From positions 310,001 through 374,000 of the forward strand of contig NZ_JAVHXC010000004.1 in assembly GCF_032248695.1 (NCBI RefSeq): 64,000 nucleotides of DNA, in the 5' to 3' direction. The position numbers and the translations under genes were made by a program. The stretch's first letter is position 1, and each line of letters opens with the position of its first letter. The notes beneath the pieces are model-generated. The model was not told the origin of the DNA. It saw nothing but the letters and a program-made list of their open reading frames with translations, and made no database searches. Shown one piece after another: positions 36,990-47,527 of this stretch. The stretch comes from Dietzia sp032248695 (GTDB lineage: Bacteria > Actinomycetota > Actinomycetes > Mycobacteriales > Mycobacteriaceae).

Positions 36990-38111
36990 GTGACGATCGT
37001 CGTGGCCTGCGGGGCCTTCAAGGGCTCACTCACCGCACTCGAGGCGTGCCATCACGCGGCCCAGGGGGCGCGCCGCGCACACCCCGACGCCGACGTGGTC
37101 GAGCGCCCGGTCGCCGACGGCGGGGGCGGCAGCCTGGAGGTGATGGTCGCCGGCGGCGCCCGCACCGTGCCCGTCAGCGTCTCCGGACCCACCGGCGACA
37201 CCGTCGAGACCTCCTTCGCCGCCATCGACCCGGACACCGCGTTCGTCGAGATGGCCGACGCCTGCGGACTGCTCCGCCTCCCCGGCGGGGAGCCGCGTCC
37301 CCTCGAGGCGTCGAGCCGCGGCGTCGGCGAGGTCATCCTGGCCGCCCTGCGTTCCGGCCGGGGCAACATCCACCTCGGGATCGGCGGCAGCGCGTCCACC
37401 GACGGCGGCACCGGCATGCTCTCCGCCCTCGGAGCGCGCTTCCTCGACGCCGACGGGAACGAACTGCCCGACGGCGGCGGCGCACTGATCCACCTGGACC
37501 GCGTGGACCTGGACGGGCTCGACCCGGCCGTGCGCGCCGCCCGGATCCTCGTCGCCTGCGACGTCGACAACCCGCTGCTCGGCCCCCTCGGCGCGGCCCG
37601 CGTCTACGGCCCCCAGAAGGGGGCCACCCCCGAGCAGCTCGACGCCCTCGAGGCCGGCCTGGCCCGGCTCGTCGACGTCCTGCGCGCCCAGGGCCTCGAC
37701 GTGGACCCCGACGCCCCGGGTTCCGGGGCCGCCGGTGGCGTGGGGTTCGCCGCGCGTGAACTGCTCGGCGCGTCCCTCGACCCCGGCTTCGAGGTCCTCG
37801 GCACCCTCACCGGCCTCGAGGACGTCCTCTCCGCCGCCGACCTGGTCGTCACGGGTGAGGGCCGCCTCGACGACCAGACGATGCACGGCAAGACCCCCAT
37901 GGGCGTGGCCGCGCTCTGCCGATCGCACGCCGTGCCGGTGGTCGCCGTCTGCGGCCGCCTGGACCTCGAGGCCGACCGGGTCGCCGAGGCCGGGTTCGTC
38001 GCGGCCGCCGCGCTGACCGAGCGTGAGCCCGACCTCGAGCGGGCCATCGCCAACGCCGGCCCCCTCCTGGAGGACGTCGCCGCCGACGTCATCTCCCGGA
38101 TCCTGCCCTGA
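36990..38111 (+). CDS. glxK: glycerate kinase
   Basis: 373 residues from GTG 36990; an ATG at 36972 would add six residues. It has the glycerate kinase type 1 signature: VACGAFKGSLTALEACHHAA at the N-terminus, RPVADGGGGSLEVM, HLGIGGSASTDGGTGMLSAL and VVTGEGRLDDQTMHGKTPMG. It phosphorylates glycerate to phosphoglycerate, linking glyoxylate/tartronate metabolism to glycolysis. Cytoplasmic. The 3' end overlaps the convergent DinB-like gene by 23 bases, so the two mRNAs are complementary at their ends. Confidence 0.94.
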   Translation: MTIVVACGAFKGSLTALEACHHAAQGARRAHPDADVVERPVADGGGGSLEVMVAGGARTVPVSVSGPTGDTVETSFAAIDPDTAFVEMADACGLLRLPGGEPRPLEASSRGVGEVILAALRSGRGNIHLGIGGSASTDGGTGMLSALGARFLDADGNELPDGGGALIHLDRVDLDGLDPAVRAARILVACDVDNPLLGPLGAARVYGPQKGATPEQLDALEAGLARLVDVLRAQGLDVDPDAPGSGAAGGVGFAARELLGASLDPGFEVLGTLTGLEDVLSAADLVVTGEGRLDDQTMHGKTPMGVAALCRSHAVPVVAVCGRLDLEADRVAEAGFVAAAALTEREPDLERAIANAGPLLEDVAADVISRILP

Positions 38112-38748
38112 CGCGCCGCGCCAGCTCCTCCGTCCCCCCGCCCGTCAGGTCGGCGAGGTAGGCGGGCCGGGCGGCCATCGCCATCACCAACGCCAGGGTC
38201 GGCCCCGCGACCTCGGGGCCCTCGCCGGCCTCGAACGGCCCGTCCGTCGCGCGCAGGTGCAGGCCCGTGACGAGCGTCGCGCTGTTCACCGCGAAGTCCT
38301 TCGACGCGTAGAACCGGGCGACCTCGGTCAGCGCGTCGATCGGGTAGCGACGGGTGCGGCCCAGCGGCCGACGGATGTCCTCGGCGTGCACGATCGTCTC
38401 GCCCAACCACGCCGCCGCGTCACCGAGCGGTGCGACGCGCAGGGTCCGGGAGTCGACGAAGTTCTCGAACGTCCCGCCCGGATCGGCGCCGAGCTGTTCC
38501 TGCATCCGCCGCCGGTTGTGCCGGTCGGTGTCGAACCCGGCTCCGACGAAGCTCCGTATCCACCGCAGCCGGCCGGTCCGCGCGACGGCCGTGAGGTGTG
38601 CGACCACCTCCTCGACACTCCACCGCGTGCACAGCGAGACCGTCCGCCAGCCGGCCTCGTCCAGCCCCGCGAGCTCGTCGGCCAGTGCCGCCCGCTCGGA
38701 GTGGATGTCGGCCCAGAGCCGGTCGGTTCGTTCGGTTGAGCGGCCCAT
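38089..38748 (-). CDS. maleylpyruvate isomerase family (DinB-like, mycothiol-dependent)
   Basis: 219 residues from ATG 38748, which has AGGAGAG 5 bases upstream; a further ATG at 38784 is less likely. The four-helix DinB/MDMPI fold is recognisable from ERAALADELAGLDEAGWRTV, CTRWSVEEVVAHLTAVART and the third-helix AAWLGETIVHAEDIRRPLG, which supply the three metal histidines. The C-terminal domain is the sterol-carrier-like MDMPI_C type. These proteins often use mycothiol, consistent with an actinobacterium. The substrate is unknown. Confidence 0.8.
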   Translation of the reverse strand: MGRSTERTDRLWADIHSERAALADELAGLDEAGWRTVSLCTRWSVEEVVAHLTAVARTGRLRWIRSFVGAGFDTDRHNRRRMQEQLGADPGGTFENFVDSRTLRVAPLGDAAAWLGETIVHAEDIRRPLGRTRRYPIDALTEVARFYASKDFAVNSATLVTGLHLRATDGPFEAGEGPEVAGPTLALVMAMAARPAYLADLTGGGTEELARRVRAGSGR

Positions 38749-38894
38749 GATCTCTCCTGACGGCGGCGACTCGGGTGAGGTCATCGAACCACGCCGCCGC
38801 GCCCCCCGCGACGAGTCGGGCGCTCACGATCCGAGCGGCGCGCGGCCCCGCGTGGGCATGATGGGGTCAGTCCCCGCCCCCGATGGAGGTCGAC

Positions 38895-40472
38895 ATGCGC
38901 ACATGGCTCCTCGGCGCGCCCCTCGCGGCGCTCGCCGCCGTCGCCGCCACCGATCTGCGACAGACCCGCTACCCGATCCTGCGGACCTTCCCCGTCCTCG
39001 GGCACGCCCGGATGGCGCTGACCGCCATCGGCCCCGAGCTGCGGCAGTACATCGTCGCCGGGAACAACGAGGAACGCCCGTTCACCCGCGACCAACGCGA
39101 CTGGGTGTACGAATCCGCCGAGTCCCGCGCGACCACGTTCGGGTTCGGCACCGACAACGACGTGGAGTTCCTCGAGGGCTACCCGATCGTCAAGCAGCGC
39201 ACCTTCAGCGACGTGACGCTCTCCGCCCACCCGCACTCGGGGCAGCAACTGCCCCTCCCGCCCGCCAAGGTCCTCGGCGCCGCCCGCGGACGCGCCCGCG
39301 CCTTCCGCCCCGACTCCCTGGTGAGCATCTCGGCGATGAGCTACGGGGCGCTCTCCGCCCCGGCCGTGGAGGCGCTCAACCGCGGTGCGGCCCTCGCGGG
39401 CGCCCTGCACAACACCGGCGAGGGCGGCCTGAGCCCGTACCACCAGAACGGCGCCGACCTGGTCTTCCAGATCGGCACCGCCTACTTCGGCGTCCGCGAC
39501 GACGAGGGCCGCTTCGACCTCGACAAACTGGTGGCCCTCACCGAGCAGCACCCGATCCGGGCAATCGAGATCAAGCTCAGCCAGGGCGCCAAGCCCGGGC
39601 TCGGGGGGCTCCTGCCGGCGGCCAAGATCACCGAGGAGGTCGCCGCCATCCGGGGCGTCCCGATGGGCCGGGACTGCGCGAGCCCGTCCCGCCACACCGC
39701 GTTCCACGACGTCGACTCGCTGCTCGACCTGGTGGAGTCGATCGCCGACCGCACCGGGCTGCCCGTCGGGATCAAGTCCGCGGTCGGGGACATGGGCTTC
39801 TGGGAGGAGCTGGCCGCCGCGATGGTCCCCCGCGACCGGGGCGTCGACTTCATCACCATCGACGGCGGCGAGGGCGGCACCGGCGCGGGCCCGCTCGTGT
39901 TCACCGACGCCGTGTCCCTGCCCTTCCGGCTGGGCTTCCCGCGCGTCTACTCGGTGTTCGCCGAGGCCGGCCTGACCGACGACGTGATGTTCATCGGCTC
40001 CGGCAAGCTCGGCATCCCCGAGAACGCGGTCGTCGCGCTGGCGTTGGGCGTCGACATGATCAACGTCGCCCGCGAACCCATGCTGTCGGTGGGGTGCATC
40101 CAGGCGCAGAAGTGTCACACCGGCGGGTGTCCGACCGGCGTCGCCACCCAGAACCCGTGGCTCGTGCGCGGGGTGGACCCCACCGCGATGGCCGTGCGTT
40201 GCTCGAACTACATCCGGTCCCTGCGCCGCGAGCTCGTCAAGGTCGCCGGCGCGGTCGGGGTCCCGCACCCCGGGCTCATCGGCCCGACCGACGTCGAACT
40301 CGCCCGCGGGACGCGGGACTCGCACACGCTCGCCGACATCTACGACTACCGCGACGGCTGGGGCCTGCCCGGGCGGGACGACGCCCGCGCCATCACCGAG
40401 CTGATGGTGGCCTCCGGCGTGGCGGAGTACACGGACGCGGTGACCCCACCCGGGATCCGCCCGCGCGGGTAG
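38895..40472 (+). CDS. FMN-binding glutamate synthase-like protein
   Basis: 525 residues; ATG 38895 follows GGAGGT closely. An N-terminal hydrophobic helix (LLGAPLAALAAVAATDL) suggests membrane association. The rest is the GltS FMN domain: SISAMSYGALSAPAVEALNR, IKLSQGAKPGLGG, ITIDGGEGGTGAGP and the 3Fe-4S cysteines in CIQAQKCHTGGCPTGVATQ. It has no amidotransferase or gltD-like partner nearby, so it is not a normal GOGAT. Proteins of this kind have unknown function, and some act as ferredoxin-linked oxidoreductases. A true gltBD lies 8 kb upstream, so it is a divergent relative rather than a substitute. Confidence 0.85.
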   Translation: MRTWLLGAPLAALAAVAATDLRQTRYPILRTFPVLGHARMALTAIGPELRQYIVAGNNEERPFTRDQRDWVYESAESRATTFGFGTDNDVEFLEGYPIVKQRTFSDVTLSAHPHSGQQLPLPPAKVLGAARGRARAFRPDSLVSISAMSYGALSAPAVEALNRGAALAGALHNTGEGGLSPYHQNGADLVFQIGTAYFGVRDDEGRFDLDKLVALTEQHPIRAIEIKLSQGAKPGLGGLLPAAKITEEVAAIRGVPMGRDCASPSRHTAFHDVDSLLDLVESIADRTGLPVGIKSAVGDMGFWEELAAAMVPRDRGVDFITIDGGEGGTGAGPLVFTDAVSLPFRLGFPRVYSVFAEAGLTDDVMFIGSGKLGIPENAVVALALGVDMINVAREPMLSVGCIQAQKCHTGGCPTGVATQNPWLVRGVDPTAMAVRCSNYIRSLRRELVKVAGAVGVPHPGLIGPTDVELARGTRDSHTLADIYDYRDGWGLPGRDDARAITELMVASGVAEYTDAVTPPGIRPRG

Positions 40473-40482
40473 CCGGCGCCGG

Positions 40483-41115
40483 TCAGGGCGCGGCCACGCC
40501 CGCGCGCAGCAGCCCCAGCTCGCGGTTGAGGTTCGCGTGCGCCTGCTTCTCCCACCTGTCGCGCCCGGCCCGGGTCCGGAACACCGACTTGCGCTCCAGC
40601 AGGCCCTCCAGCGCGGCGATCCGCCCGGCCACGAACCGCTCGCCGGGCACGTGGGCGTACTCGTGGCGGACGTCGGCGGCGTAGGTGTCGTACGTCTCGG
40701 GGTCGGCGCCCAGCATCGCGAGGTCGGCGTCGGACAGGACGCAGCCGTTGAGGTCCCCGTTCTCGACCCGGTGCCCGCCCATCAGTCGCACGAGGCGCGC
40801 CACCTCCGCCGCGGGTGCGGCCGGGTCGAGCACGCGCTCGGCCAGCCTCGCGGACTTCTCGGCGTTCTCCGAGCCGGTGGGGTCGAACACCGCGCCGTGC
40901 AGCCACGCGGCCAGCCGGACCTCGGTGCCGTCGAACGCCTCCCCGTCGGCCTCGAGCGCGTCCACCGCCCGCAGCACCGCCCGCAGGTGCCCCTCGTTGT
41001 GGTAGCGCCGCTGCGGCTCGTTCCAGCGTTCGAGCAGGTCGGAGCGCAGTTCAGGGGTGAGGAACTCGACCTTGGCGTCGAGGGGATCAACTGCTGCCAC
41101 TCGGTCCGTGTCCAT
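40483..41115 (-). CDS. HD-type hydrolase-like protein with altered HD pair
   Basis: 210 residues. The opening RRYHNEGHL and the later LSDADLAMLG block fit the family of predicted metal-dependent HD phosphohydrolases in actinobacteria. The usual central signature has HDxVYD, but here it reads HGAVFD, so the aspartate next to the metal histidine is glycine. Activity may be lost or altered. RRYHNEGHLRAV supplies the other histidines. No membrane segment. The start ATG at 41115 is the first in frame. Confidence 0.72.
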   Translation of the reverse strand: MDTDRVAAVDPLDAKVEFLTPELRSDLLERWNEPQRRYHNEGHLRAVLRAVDALEADGEAFDGTEVRLAAWLHGAVFDPTGSENAEKSARLAERVLDPAAPAAEVARLVRLMGGHRVENGDLNGCVLSDADLAMLGADPETYDTYAADVRHEYAHVPGERFVAGRIAALEGLLERKSVFRTRAGRDRWEKQAHANLNRELGLLRAGVAAP

Positions 41116-41168
41116 GACCGGACTCTACCGCCGCACCCGCGCCCGTCAGGCCGGATCGGCGCAGCCCC

Positions 41169-41702
41169 TCACACGTCCAGGTCGGCCCCCGTGGCGGGCG
41201 GGAACGCCTCGAGGGCGGCGAGCTCGCGCTCGTCGAACGTGCGGGCCCGGGACAGGAACCGCTTCCCGGTCGGGTTCTCGAGACTGAACCCCGAGCCCCG
41301 GCCGGGGATGGCGTCCAGGACCAACTGCGTGTGCTTCCAGGTGGCGAACTGCGAGCCCGAGATCCACACGCGGACCCGGAGACCGGACGACCCGCCGGGG
41401 GCGCGGGCCTCGTCGTCGTCGTCACCCAGGTCCAGCTCCCCCACCAACACGTCGCGCTGTCCCACACGGAACTCACCGTCGGGGTAGCACATGGGCGCCG
41501 AGCCGTCGCAGCACCCGCCGGACTGGTGGAACATCACCGGGCCGTGCCGGCCGACGAGCTCGCGGATGAGTTCGACGGCCGGCTCGGTCGCCACCACGCG
41601 CGGCGGCAGGTCGTCGGGCGCGCCCCCGGGCGTCGCGGCGCGCGCGGCGATCCGCACGCTCCCGCCCGAGGGCAGCCCACACACGTCGTCCATGGCGCTC
41701 AT
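41169..41702 (-). CDS. DUF779 family protein
   Basis: 177 residues. The core is PVMFHQSGGCCDGSAPMCYP, followed by DVLVGELD, VWISGSQFATWKHTQLVLDA and the C-terminal GSGFSLENPTGKRFLSRARTF. That is the DUF779 pattern, and such genes commonly sit directly after ExaC/AcoD-type aldehyde dehydrogenases, as here. The three cysteines in GGCCDGSAPMC suggest metal or redox chemistry. Function unknown. It begins 6 bases after the aldehyde dehydrogenase stop, so the two are cotranscribed. ATG 41693 is an alternative start. Confidence 0.85.
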   Translation of the reverse strand: MSAMDDVCGLPSGGSVRIAARAATPGGAPDDLPPRVVATEPAVELIRELVGRHGPVMFHQSGGCCDGSAPMCYPDGEFRVGQRDVLVGELDLGDDDDEARAPGGSSGLRVRVWISGSQFATWKHTQLVLDAIPGRGSGFSLENPTGKRFLSRARTFDERELAALEAFPPATGADLDV

Positions 41703-41707
41703 GCCCG

Positions 41708-43231
<1,524 letters not shown>

Positions 43232-43288
43232 GTGACACCTCTCGTCTGCGCGCGCCGGCCCCCACGGCCGGCGACTGTGATGCGCGAC

Positions 43289-43321
43289 ACTATCCACGCC
43301 GGGGTTGCACGGACGTTGCAC
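43289..43321 (-). promoter_or_regulatory. promoter with direct-repeat activator site
   Basis: Minus strand: GATAGT (43294-43289) is a -10 candidate upstream of the aldehyde dehydrogenase gene. Two exact copies of GTGCAAC (complement of GTTGCAC at 43304-43310 and 43315-43321), 11 bases apart, cover the -35 region. One helical turn of spacing suggests a dimer binding on one DNA face, most simply the neighbouring GAF regulator. Confidence 0.55.
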
Positions 43322-43379
43322 GCGAGGTGACGGGTCGTGCGCGGGCGCCCGGGAGGGATCGGGGACGACGACGAGGTCC

Positions 43380-44543
43380 TCAGGCCCCCAGGCGGTCGTC
43401 GAGCACCCGGTGCACGGAACGGGCGGAGGACCGCGCCACCGGGGACAGGCCCGGCAGTGCGCCCAGGGCGCGCCACGCCTCGGGGTCCTCGCGTCCGGGG
43501 CCGGCGGTCCAGGCCCGCAGGGCCCGCGCCGATCCCGCGGTGAGCGCGGCGGCACGGACCCGCGCGTGCAACTCCTCGCGCAGGTCGACCACGCCCGGGG
43601 CGTCGGAGGTCGGCAGCAGTGGGCCGGGGTAGGCGGCGACCGCGGCCCCGACGTCCACCTCGAGCAGCGCCGCCACCCGGTCGGCGTCGGTCTCGACCGC
43701 GCCGGGCGCGAGGCGGTAGGGCCGGGAGAGGAGGACGTCGGGCCCCAGGACGCGGCGCAGTCTCGAGAGCTCGGCGCGGACGCTGACCTCGTCGAGGCGG
43801 CCACCCGCGAGGAGTTCGGCCAGCGCCCCGCCGGCCAGCCCGGCCGGGTGGGTGCCGAGCAGGACGAGGATCTCGGCGTGCCGTCCGGTGAGCGGACCGG
43901 CCCCGGACAGTGTCGGCCGGGCGGTGCCGAGCACCTCGAGCCGGCGCGGCCCGGGCACGAGCACGCCCGCCGGGGTCGACCGCAGCTCGGCCTCGGCGAG
44001 CAGCGCGGTGGCCCGGACCAGGGCGAGCATCTCGTCGGACGCCGCGGTGTCGTGGCCGGTCACGTCGATACCGCCCACCACCCGCCCCGTCACCGGGTCG
44101 TGGACCGGGGCCGCCGAGCAGCTCCACGAGTGGGCGGGGGCGAGGAAGTGCTCCGGGCCCCGCACGCGCACCGGGACGTCGTGCCGCAGCGCGAGGCCCG
44201 GCGCGTTGGCCCCGACCGCGTCGTCGCTCCACACCGCCCCGGGCACGAACGCCATCCGTTCCGCGCGGTTGCGCACACCGCGGTCGCCGTACAACCAGAG
44301 GAGCCGACCGTCCGCGTCGGCCACCGCCACCAGGTGTCCGCTGTCGACCACACCGGAGACGAGGATCTTCTCGACCACGGGCAGCACCGCCGCCATCCGG
44401 TGCGCGGCCAGGTGCTCGGACAGGTCGGGGCCCTGCAGATCGACGGGGGGATCCGCCCGGTCCGGGTCGATCCCCCGCCGCCTGCTGCGCTCCCATGACT
44501 GCGCGACGAGTGTGTTGGCCGCGGCTGACATCCCCGCCGACAT
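43380..44543 (-). CDS. GAF-domain regulator of the aldehyde dehydrogenase module (AcoR-like, no AAA+)
   Basis: 387 residues. The N-terminal SWERSRRRGIDPDR and a GAF domain (LVAVADADGRLLWLYGDRG through PVHDPVTGRVVGGIDVTG) match the sensor half of AcoR activators. The sigma-54 AAA+ domain is absent. In its place a C-terminal winged-helix region, PLTGRHAEILVLLGTHPAG to LSRLRRVLGPDVLLSRPYRL, should bind DNA. That fits actinobacteria, which lack sigma-54. The ATG at 44543 directly follows TTACACTGTGGCC, so the mRNA is probably leaderless. It is upstream of, and on the same strand as, aldehyde dehydrogenase and DUF779. Confidence 0.78.
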   Translation of the reverse strand: MSAGMSAAANTLVAQSWERSRRRGIDPDRADPPVDLQGPDLSEHLAAHRMAAVLPVVEKILVSGVVDSGHLVAVADADGRLLWLYGDRGVRNRAERMAFVPGAVWSDDAVGANAPGLALRHDVPVRVRGPEHFLAPAHSWSCSAAPVHDPVTGRVVGGIDVTGHDTAASDEMLALVRATALLAEAELRSTPAGVLVPGPRRLEVLGTARPTLSGAGPLTGRHAEILVLLGTHPAGLAGGALAELLAGGRLDEVSVRAELSRLRRVLGPDVLLSRPYRLAPGAVETDADRVAALLEVDVGAAVAAYPGPLLPTSDAPGVVDLREELHARVRAAALTAGSARALRAWTAGPGREDPEAWRALGALPGLSPVARSSARSVHRVLDDRLGA

Positions 44544-44680
44544 GGCCACAGTGTAACCGGACTCACAGAAACATGACGTGGCCCTCATAAGCGGATTCGA
44601 ATAACCGGTGCTCGACACAGGACGTCCCACGGCACCTACACTCGGCAGTGATGCAGGCCACACATGACCTAAGGACCGCG

Positions 44681-46471
44681 ATGACGACCGAGTTCGCCAC
44701 CCCGCCAGCCGCCAAGCCCTTCCCCGTCGAGAACCTGTCCAGACTGGTGTTCAAGAACGCACAGGAGGCGCCCGACGACGTCGCCGTGCTGCGTCTCGTC
44801 GGCCGCGACTGGAAGGAGGTCACCTGCGCCCAGTACCTCGAGGAGGTCAAGGGGGTGGCCAAGGGCCTCATCGCCCGCGGCGTCACGCCCGGCGACCGCC
44901 TGGCCATCATGAGCCACACCCGCTACGAGTGGTCGCTCATCGCCTGGGCCGCGTGGGCGGCCGGCGCGGTCACCGTGCCGATCTACGAGACGTCCTCGCC
45001 CGCCCAGTGCGACTGGATCCTCACCGACTCGGGCGCGACGGTCGCGGTCGTCGAGAACCTCGAGCTGCGCGAGGTGATGACCGGCGGCACCGACTGGTCC
45101 GGCGACGTCCTGGTGATCGAGAACGACCTCGTCGCCCAGTTGACCGAGGCCGGCGCGTCGATCTCCGACGAGGAGCTGGAGAAGGCGTCGCTGGCCGCGG
45201 GCCACGAGGACCCGTGCGCAATCGTCTACACCTCCGGCACGACCGGTAACCCCAAGGGCTGCGAGATCGTGCACGGCGGGTTCGGCGGCGTCGTGGTGTC
45301 CGTGGAGGAGCAGCTCCAGGACGCGTTCGTGCCCAACAGCCGCACGCTCATCTTCCTGCCGCTGGCCCACGTCCTGGCCCGCATCCTCGAGGTGGCCTGC
45401 TTCTACAAGCGGGTCGCCGTGGCCCACGAGCCCGACACCACCAAGGTCATCGAGCGACTCGCCGAGATCCACCCGACGTTCCTGGTCTCCGTGCCCCGCG
45501 TGCTGGAGAAGGTCTACAACTCCGCCGCGGCGAAGGCCGAGAACGCCGGCGGCGCCAAGGCCAAGATCTTCAAGGCCGCCGTCCAGACCGCCATCGACTA
45601 CTCCAAGGCCCTCGAGGGCGGCGGCCAGCCGTCGACCGCGCTCAAGCTCAAGCAGAAGCTGTACTCCAAGCTCGTGTACTCGAAGCTGCACGACGCCCTC
45701 GGCGGGGAGTGCGACCGCATCATCTCCGGCGGCGGCCCCCTGGGCGCGCGACTCGGGCACTTCTTCCGCGGCGCCGGGTTCGACCTGCTCGAGGGATACG
45801 GCCTCACCGAGTCCTCGGGCGTGCTCACCGTCAACCCGATCGGCCGGGCAAAGATCGGCACGGTCGGCAAGCCCATCCCGGGCGTGACGCTCCGAATCGC
45901 CGAGGACGGGGAGGTCATGGCCAAGGCCAAGACTCTGTTCAAGGGCTATTGGCGGAACCCCAAGGCCAACGAGGAGTCGTGGACCGGGGAGTGGTACCAC
46001 ACCGGTGACATCGGCGAGCTCGACTCCGACGGCTACCTGTCCATCACGGGCCGCAAGAAGGACCTCATCGTCACCGCGGGCGGCAAGAACGTCTCCCCGT
46101 CGCAGCTCGAGGACCTGCTCACCTCCGATCCCCTGATCAGCCAGGCGGTCGTGGTCGGCGACAACCGCAACTACATCGCCGCACTGGTGACGATCGACCC
46201 GGAGACCTTCCCCGCGTGGCGGGACCGGCACGGCAAGACCGGGGAGGTCGAGGACCTGCTGACGGACGGCGACCTGGTGGGCGCCGTGCAGGACGCGGTC
46301 GACCGGGCCAACAAGTCGGTCTCCCGCGCCGAGTCCATCCGCAAGTTCAAGATCCTGGCTGCGGAGTTCTCGGTCGAGAGCGGTGAGCTCACGCCGACGC
46401 TCAAGCTCAAGCGCAACGTCGTGCACGACCGGTTCGGCGCCGAGATCGAGTCCCTCTACGCCGACGCCTGA
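44681..46471 (+). CDS. fadD: long-chain fatty acyl-CoA synthetase, FadD15-type
   Basis: 596 residues from ATG 44681, preceded by AAGGA; in-frame ATG/GTG codons at 44648-44651 lie upstream of the domain. An adenylate-forming enzyme with AIVYTSGTTGNPKGCEIVH, the ATP-binding EGYGLTESSG, WYHTGDIGELDSDGYL and GRKKDLIVTAGGKNVSPSQ. It activates long-chain fatty acids to CoA thioesters through an acyl-adenylate. The length and GGKNVSPSQLED resemble mycobacterial FadD15/FadD11-type enzymes. Likely membrane-associated. A strong palindromic terminator follows. Confidence 0.93.
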   Translation: MTTEFATPPAAKPFPVENLSRLVFKNAQEAPDDVAVLRLVGRDWKEVTCAQYLEEVKGVAKGLIARGVTPGDRLAIMSHTRYEWSLIAWAAWAAGAVTVPIYETSSPAQCDWILTDSGATVAVVENLELREVMTGGTDWSGDVLVIENDLVAQLTEAGASISDEELEKASLAAGHEDPCAIVYTSGTTGNPKGCEIVHGGFGGVVVSVEEQLQDAFVPNSRTLIFLPLAHVLARILEVACFYKRVAVAHEPDTTKVIERLAEIHPTFLVSVPRVLEKVYNSAAAKAENAGGAKAKIFKAAVQTAIDYSKALEGGGQPSTALKLKQKLYSKLVYSKLHDALGGECDRIISGGGPLGARLGHFFRGAGFDLLEGYGLTESSGVLTVNPIGRAKIGTVGKPIPGVTLRIAEDGEVMAKAKTLFKGYWRNPKANEESWTGEWYHTGDIGELDSDGYLSITGRKKDLIVTAGGKNVSPSQLEDLLTSDPLISQAVVVGDNRNYIAALVTIDPETFPAWRDRHGKTGEVEDLLTDGDLVGAVQDAVDRANKSVSRAESIRKFKILAAEFSVESGELTPTLKLKRNVVHDRFGAEIESLYADA

Positions 46472-46485
46472 CCGTCGGGTGCGCC

Positions 46486-46515
46486 AGCGCCCGGATCCCG
46501 CGGGATCCGGGCGCT
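46486..46515. terminator. perfect palindromic terminator after fadD
   Basis: A 30-bp perfect palindrome with no spacer: AGCGCCCGGATCCCG (46486-46500) and its reverse complement (46501-46515). As RNA it would fold with a short loop at the centre. It separates fadD from cysK. Confidence 0.8.
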
Positions 46516-46591
46516 CCGCTCATTTCCCCGCCCACCATCACGTACACTCGCCGATAGACAGACCTGTTCATTCTTCAGAACGGAACACACC

Positions 46592-47527
46592 ATGGCGCAG
46601 ATCTACTCCGACATCTCCGAGACCATCGGCAAGACCCCGCTGGTCCGTCTCAACTCCCTGACCGAGGGGCTGCAGGCCACCGTCCTGGCCAAGCTCGAGT
46701 CGGCCAACCCGGCCGCGAGCGTCAAGGACCGTATCGGCGCGGCCATCATCGACGACGCCGTGGCGTCGGGCGGCCTCAAGCCGGGCGGGACGATCGTCGA
46801 GGGCACCTCGGGCAACACCGGTATCGCGCTGTCCATGGTCGCCGCCGCCCGCGGCTTCAAGGCCGTCATCGTCATGCCCGACACCATGTCGGTCGAGCGC
46901 CGCGCCGTCATGCGCGCGTACGGTGCCGAGCTCATCCTCACCCCGGGCTCCGAGGGCATGAAGGGCGCGGTCGCCAAGGCCGAGGAGATCGCCGCGACGC
47001 GTGAGAACGCCGTCCTGGCCCGCCAGTTCGCCAACCCGGCCAACCCGGACGTCCACCGCCGCACCACCGGACCGGAGATCTGGGAGGACACGGCGGGCGA
47101 CGTCGACATCTTCGTGGCCGGCATCGGCACCGGCGGCACCATCTCGGGCGCCGGCGGCTACCTGCGCGAGCAGAAGTCGGACATCGAGATCGTGGCCGTC
47201 GAGCCCAAGGACTCCCCGCTGCTCACCGAGGGCAAGGCCGGGCCGCACAAGATCCAGGGCCTGGGCGCCAACTTCGTGCCCGAGATCCTCGACCGGGAGA
47301 TCTACAACGAGGTCATCGACGTCACCCTCGAGGACTCGCTGGCGATCGCCAAGCGCCTCGGCAGCGAGGAGGGCATCCTCGCCGGCATCTCCTCGGGCGC
47401 CAACGTGTGGGCCGCCCTCGAGATCGCCAAGCGTCCCGAGAACGCGGGCAAGACCATCGTCGTCATCGTGTGCGACTACGGCGAGCGCTACGTCTCCACG
47501 ATGCTGTTCGAGGACTACCGCGACTGA
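46592..47527 (+). CDS. cysK: cysteine synthase A
   Basis: 311 residues, the standard length. The PLP lysine lies in SVKDRIGAAII, the phosphate-binding loop is GTSGNTGIAL, and the second loop is GIGTGGTISGAG. SSGANVWAAL and the end region fit O-acetylserine sulfhydrylase. It makes cysteine from O-acetylserine and sulfide. The ATG at 46592 is the first in frame. The stop and the cysE start share a base (TGATG), so the two genes are coupled. Confidence 0.96.
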   Translation: MAQIYSDISETIGKTPLVRLNSLTEGLQATVLAKLESANPAASVKDRIGAAIIDDAVASGGLKPGGTIVEGTSGNTGIALSMVAAARGFKAVIVMPDTMSVERRAVMRAYGAELILTPGSEGMKGAVAKAEEIAATRENAVLARQFANPANPDVHRRTTGPEIWEDTAGDVDIFVAGIGTGGTISGAGGYLREQKSDIEIVAVEPKDSPLLTEGKAGPHKIQGLGANFVPEILDREIYNEVIDVTLEDSLAIAKRLGSEEGILAGISSGANVWAALEIAKRPENAGKTIVVIVCDYGERYVSTMLFEDYRD

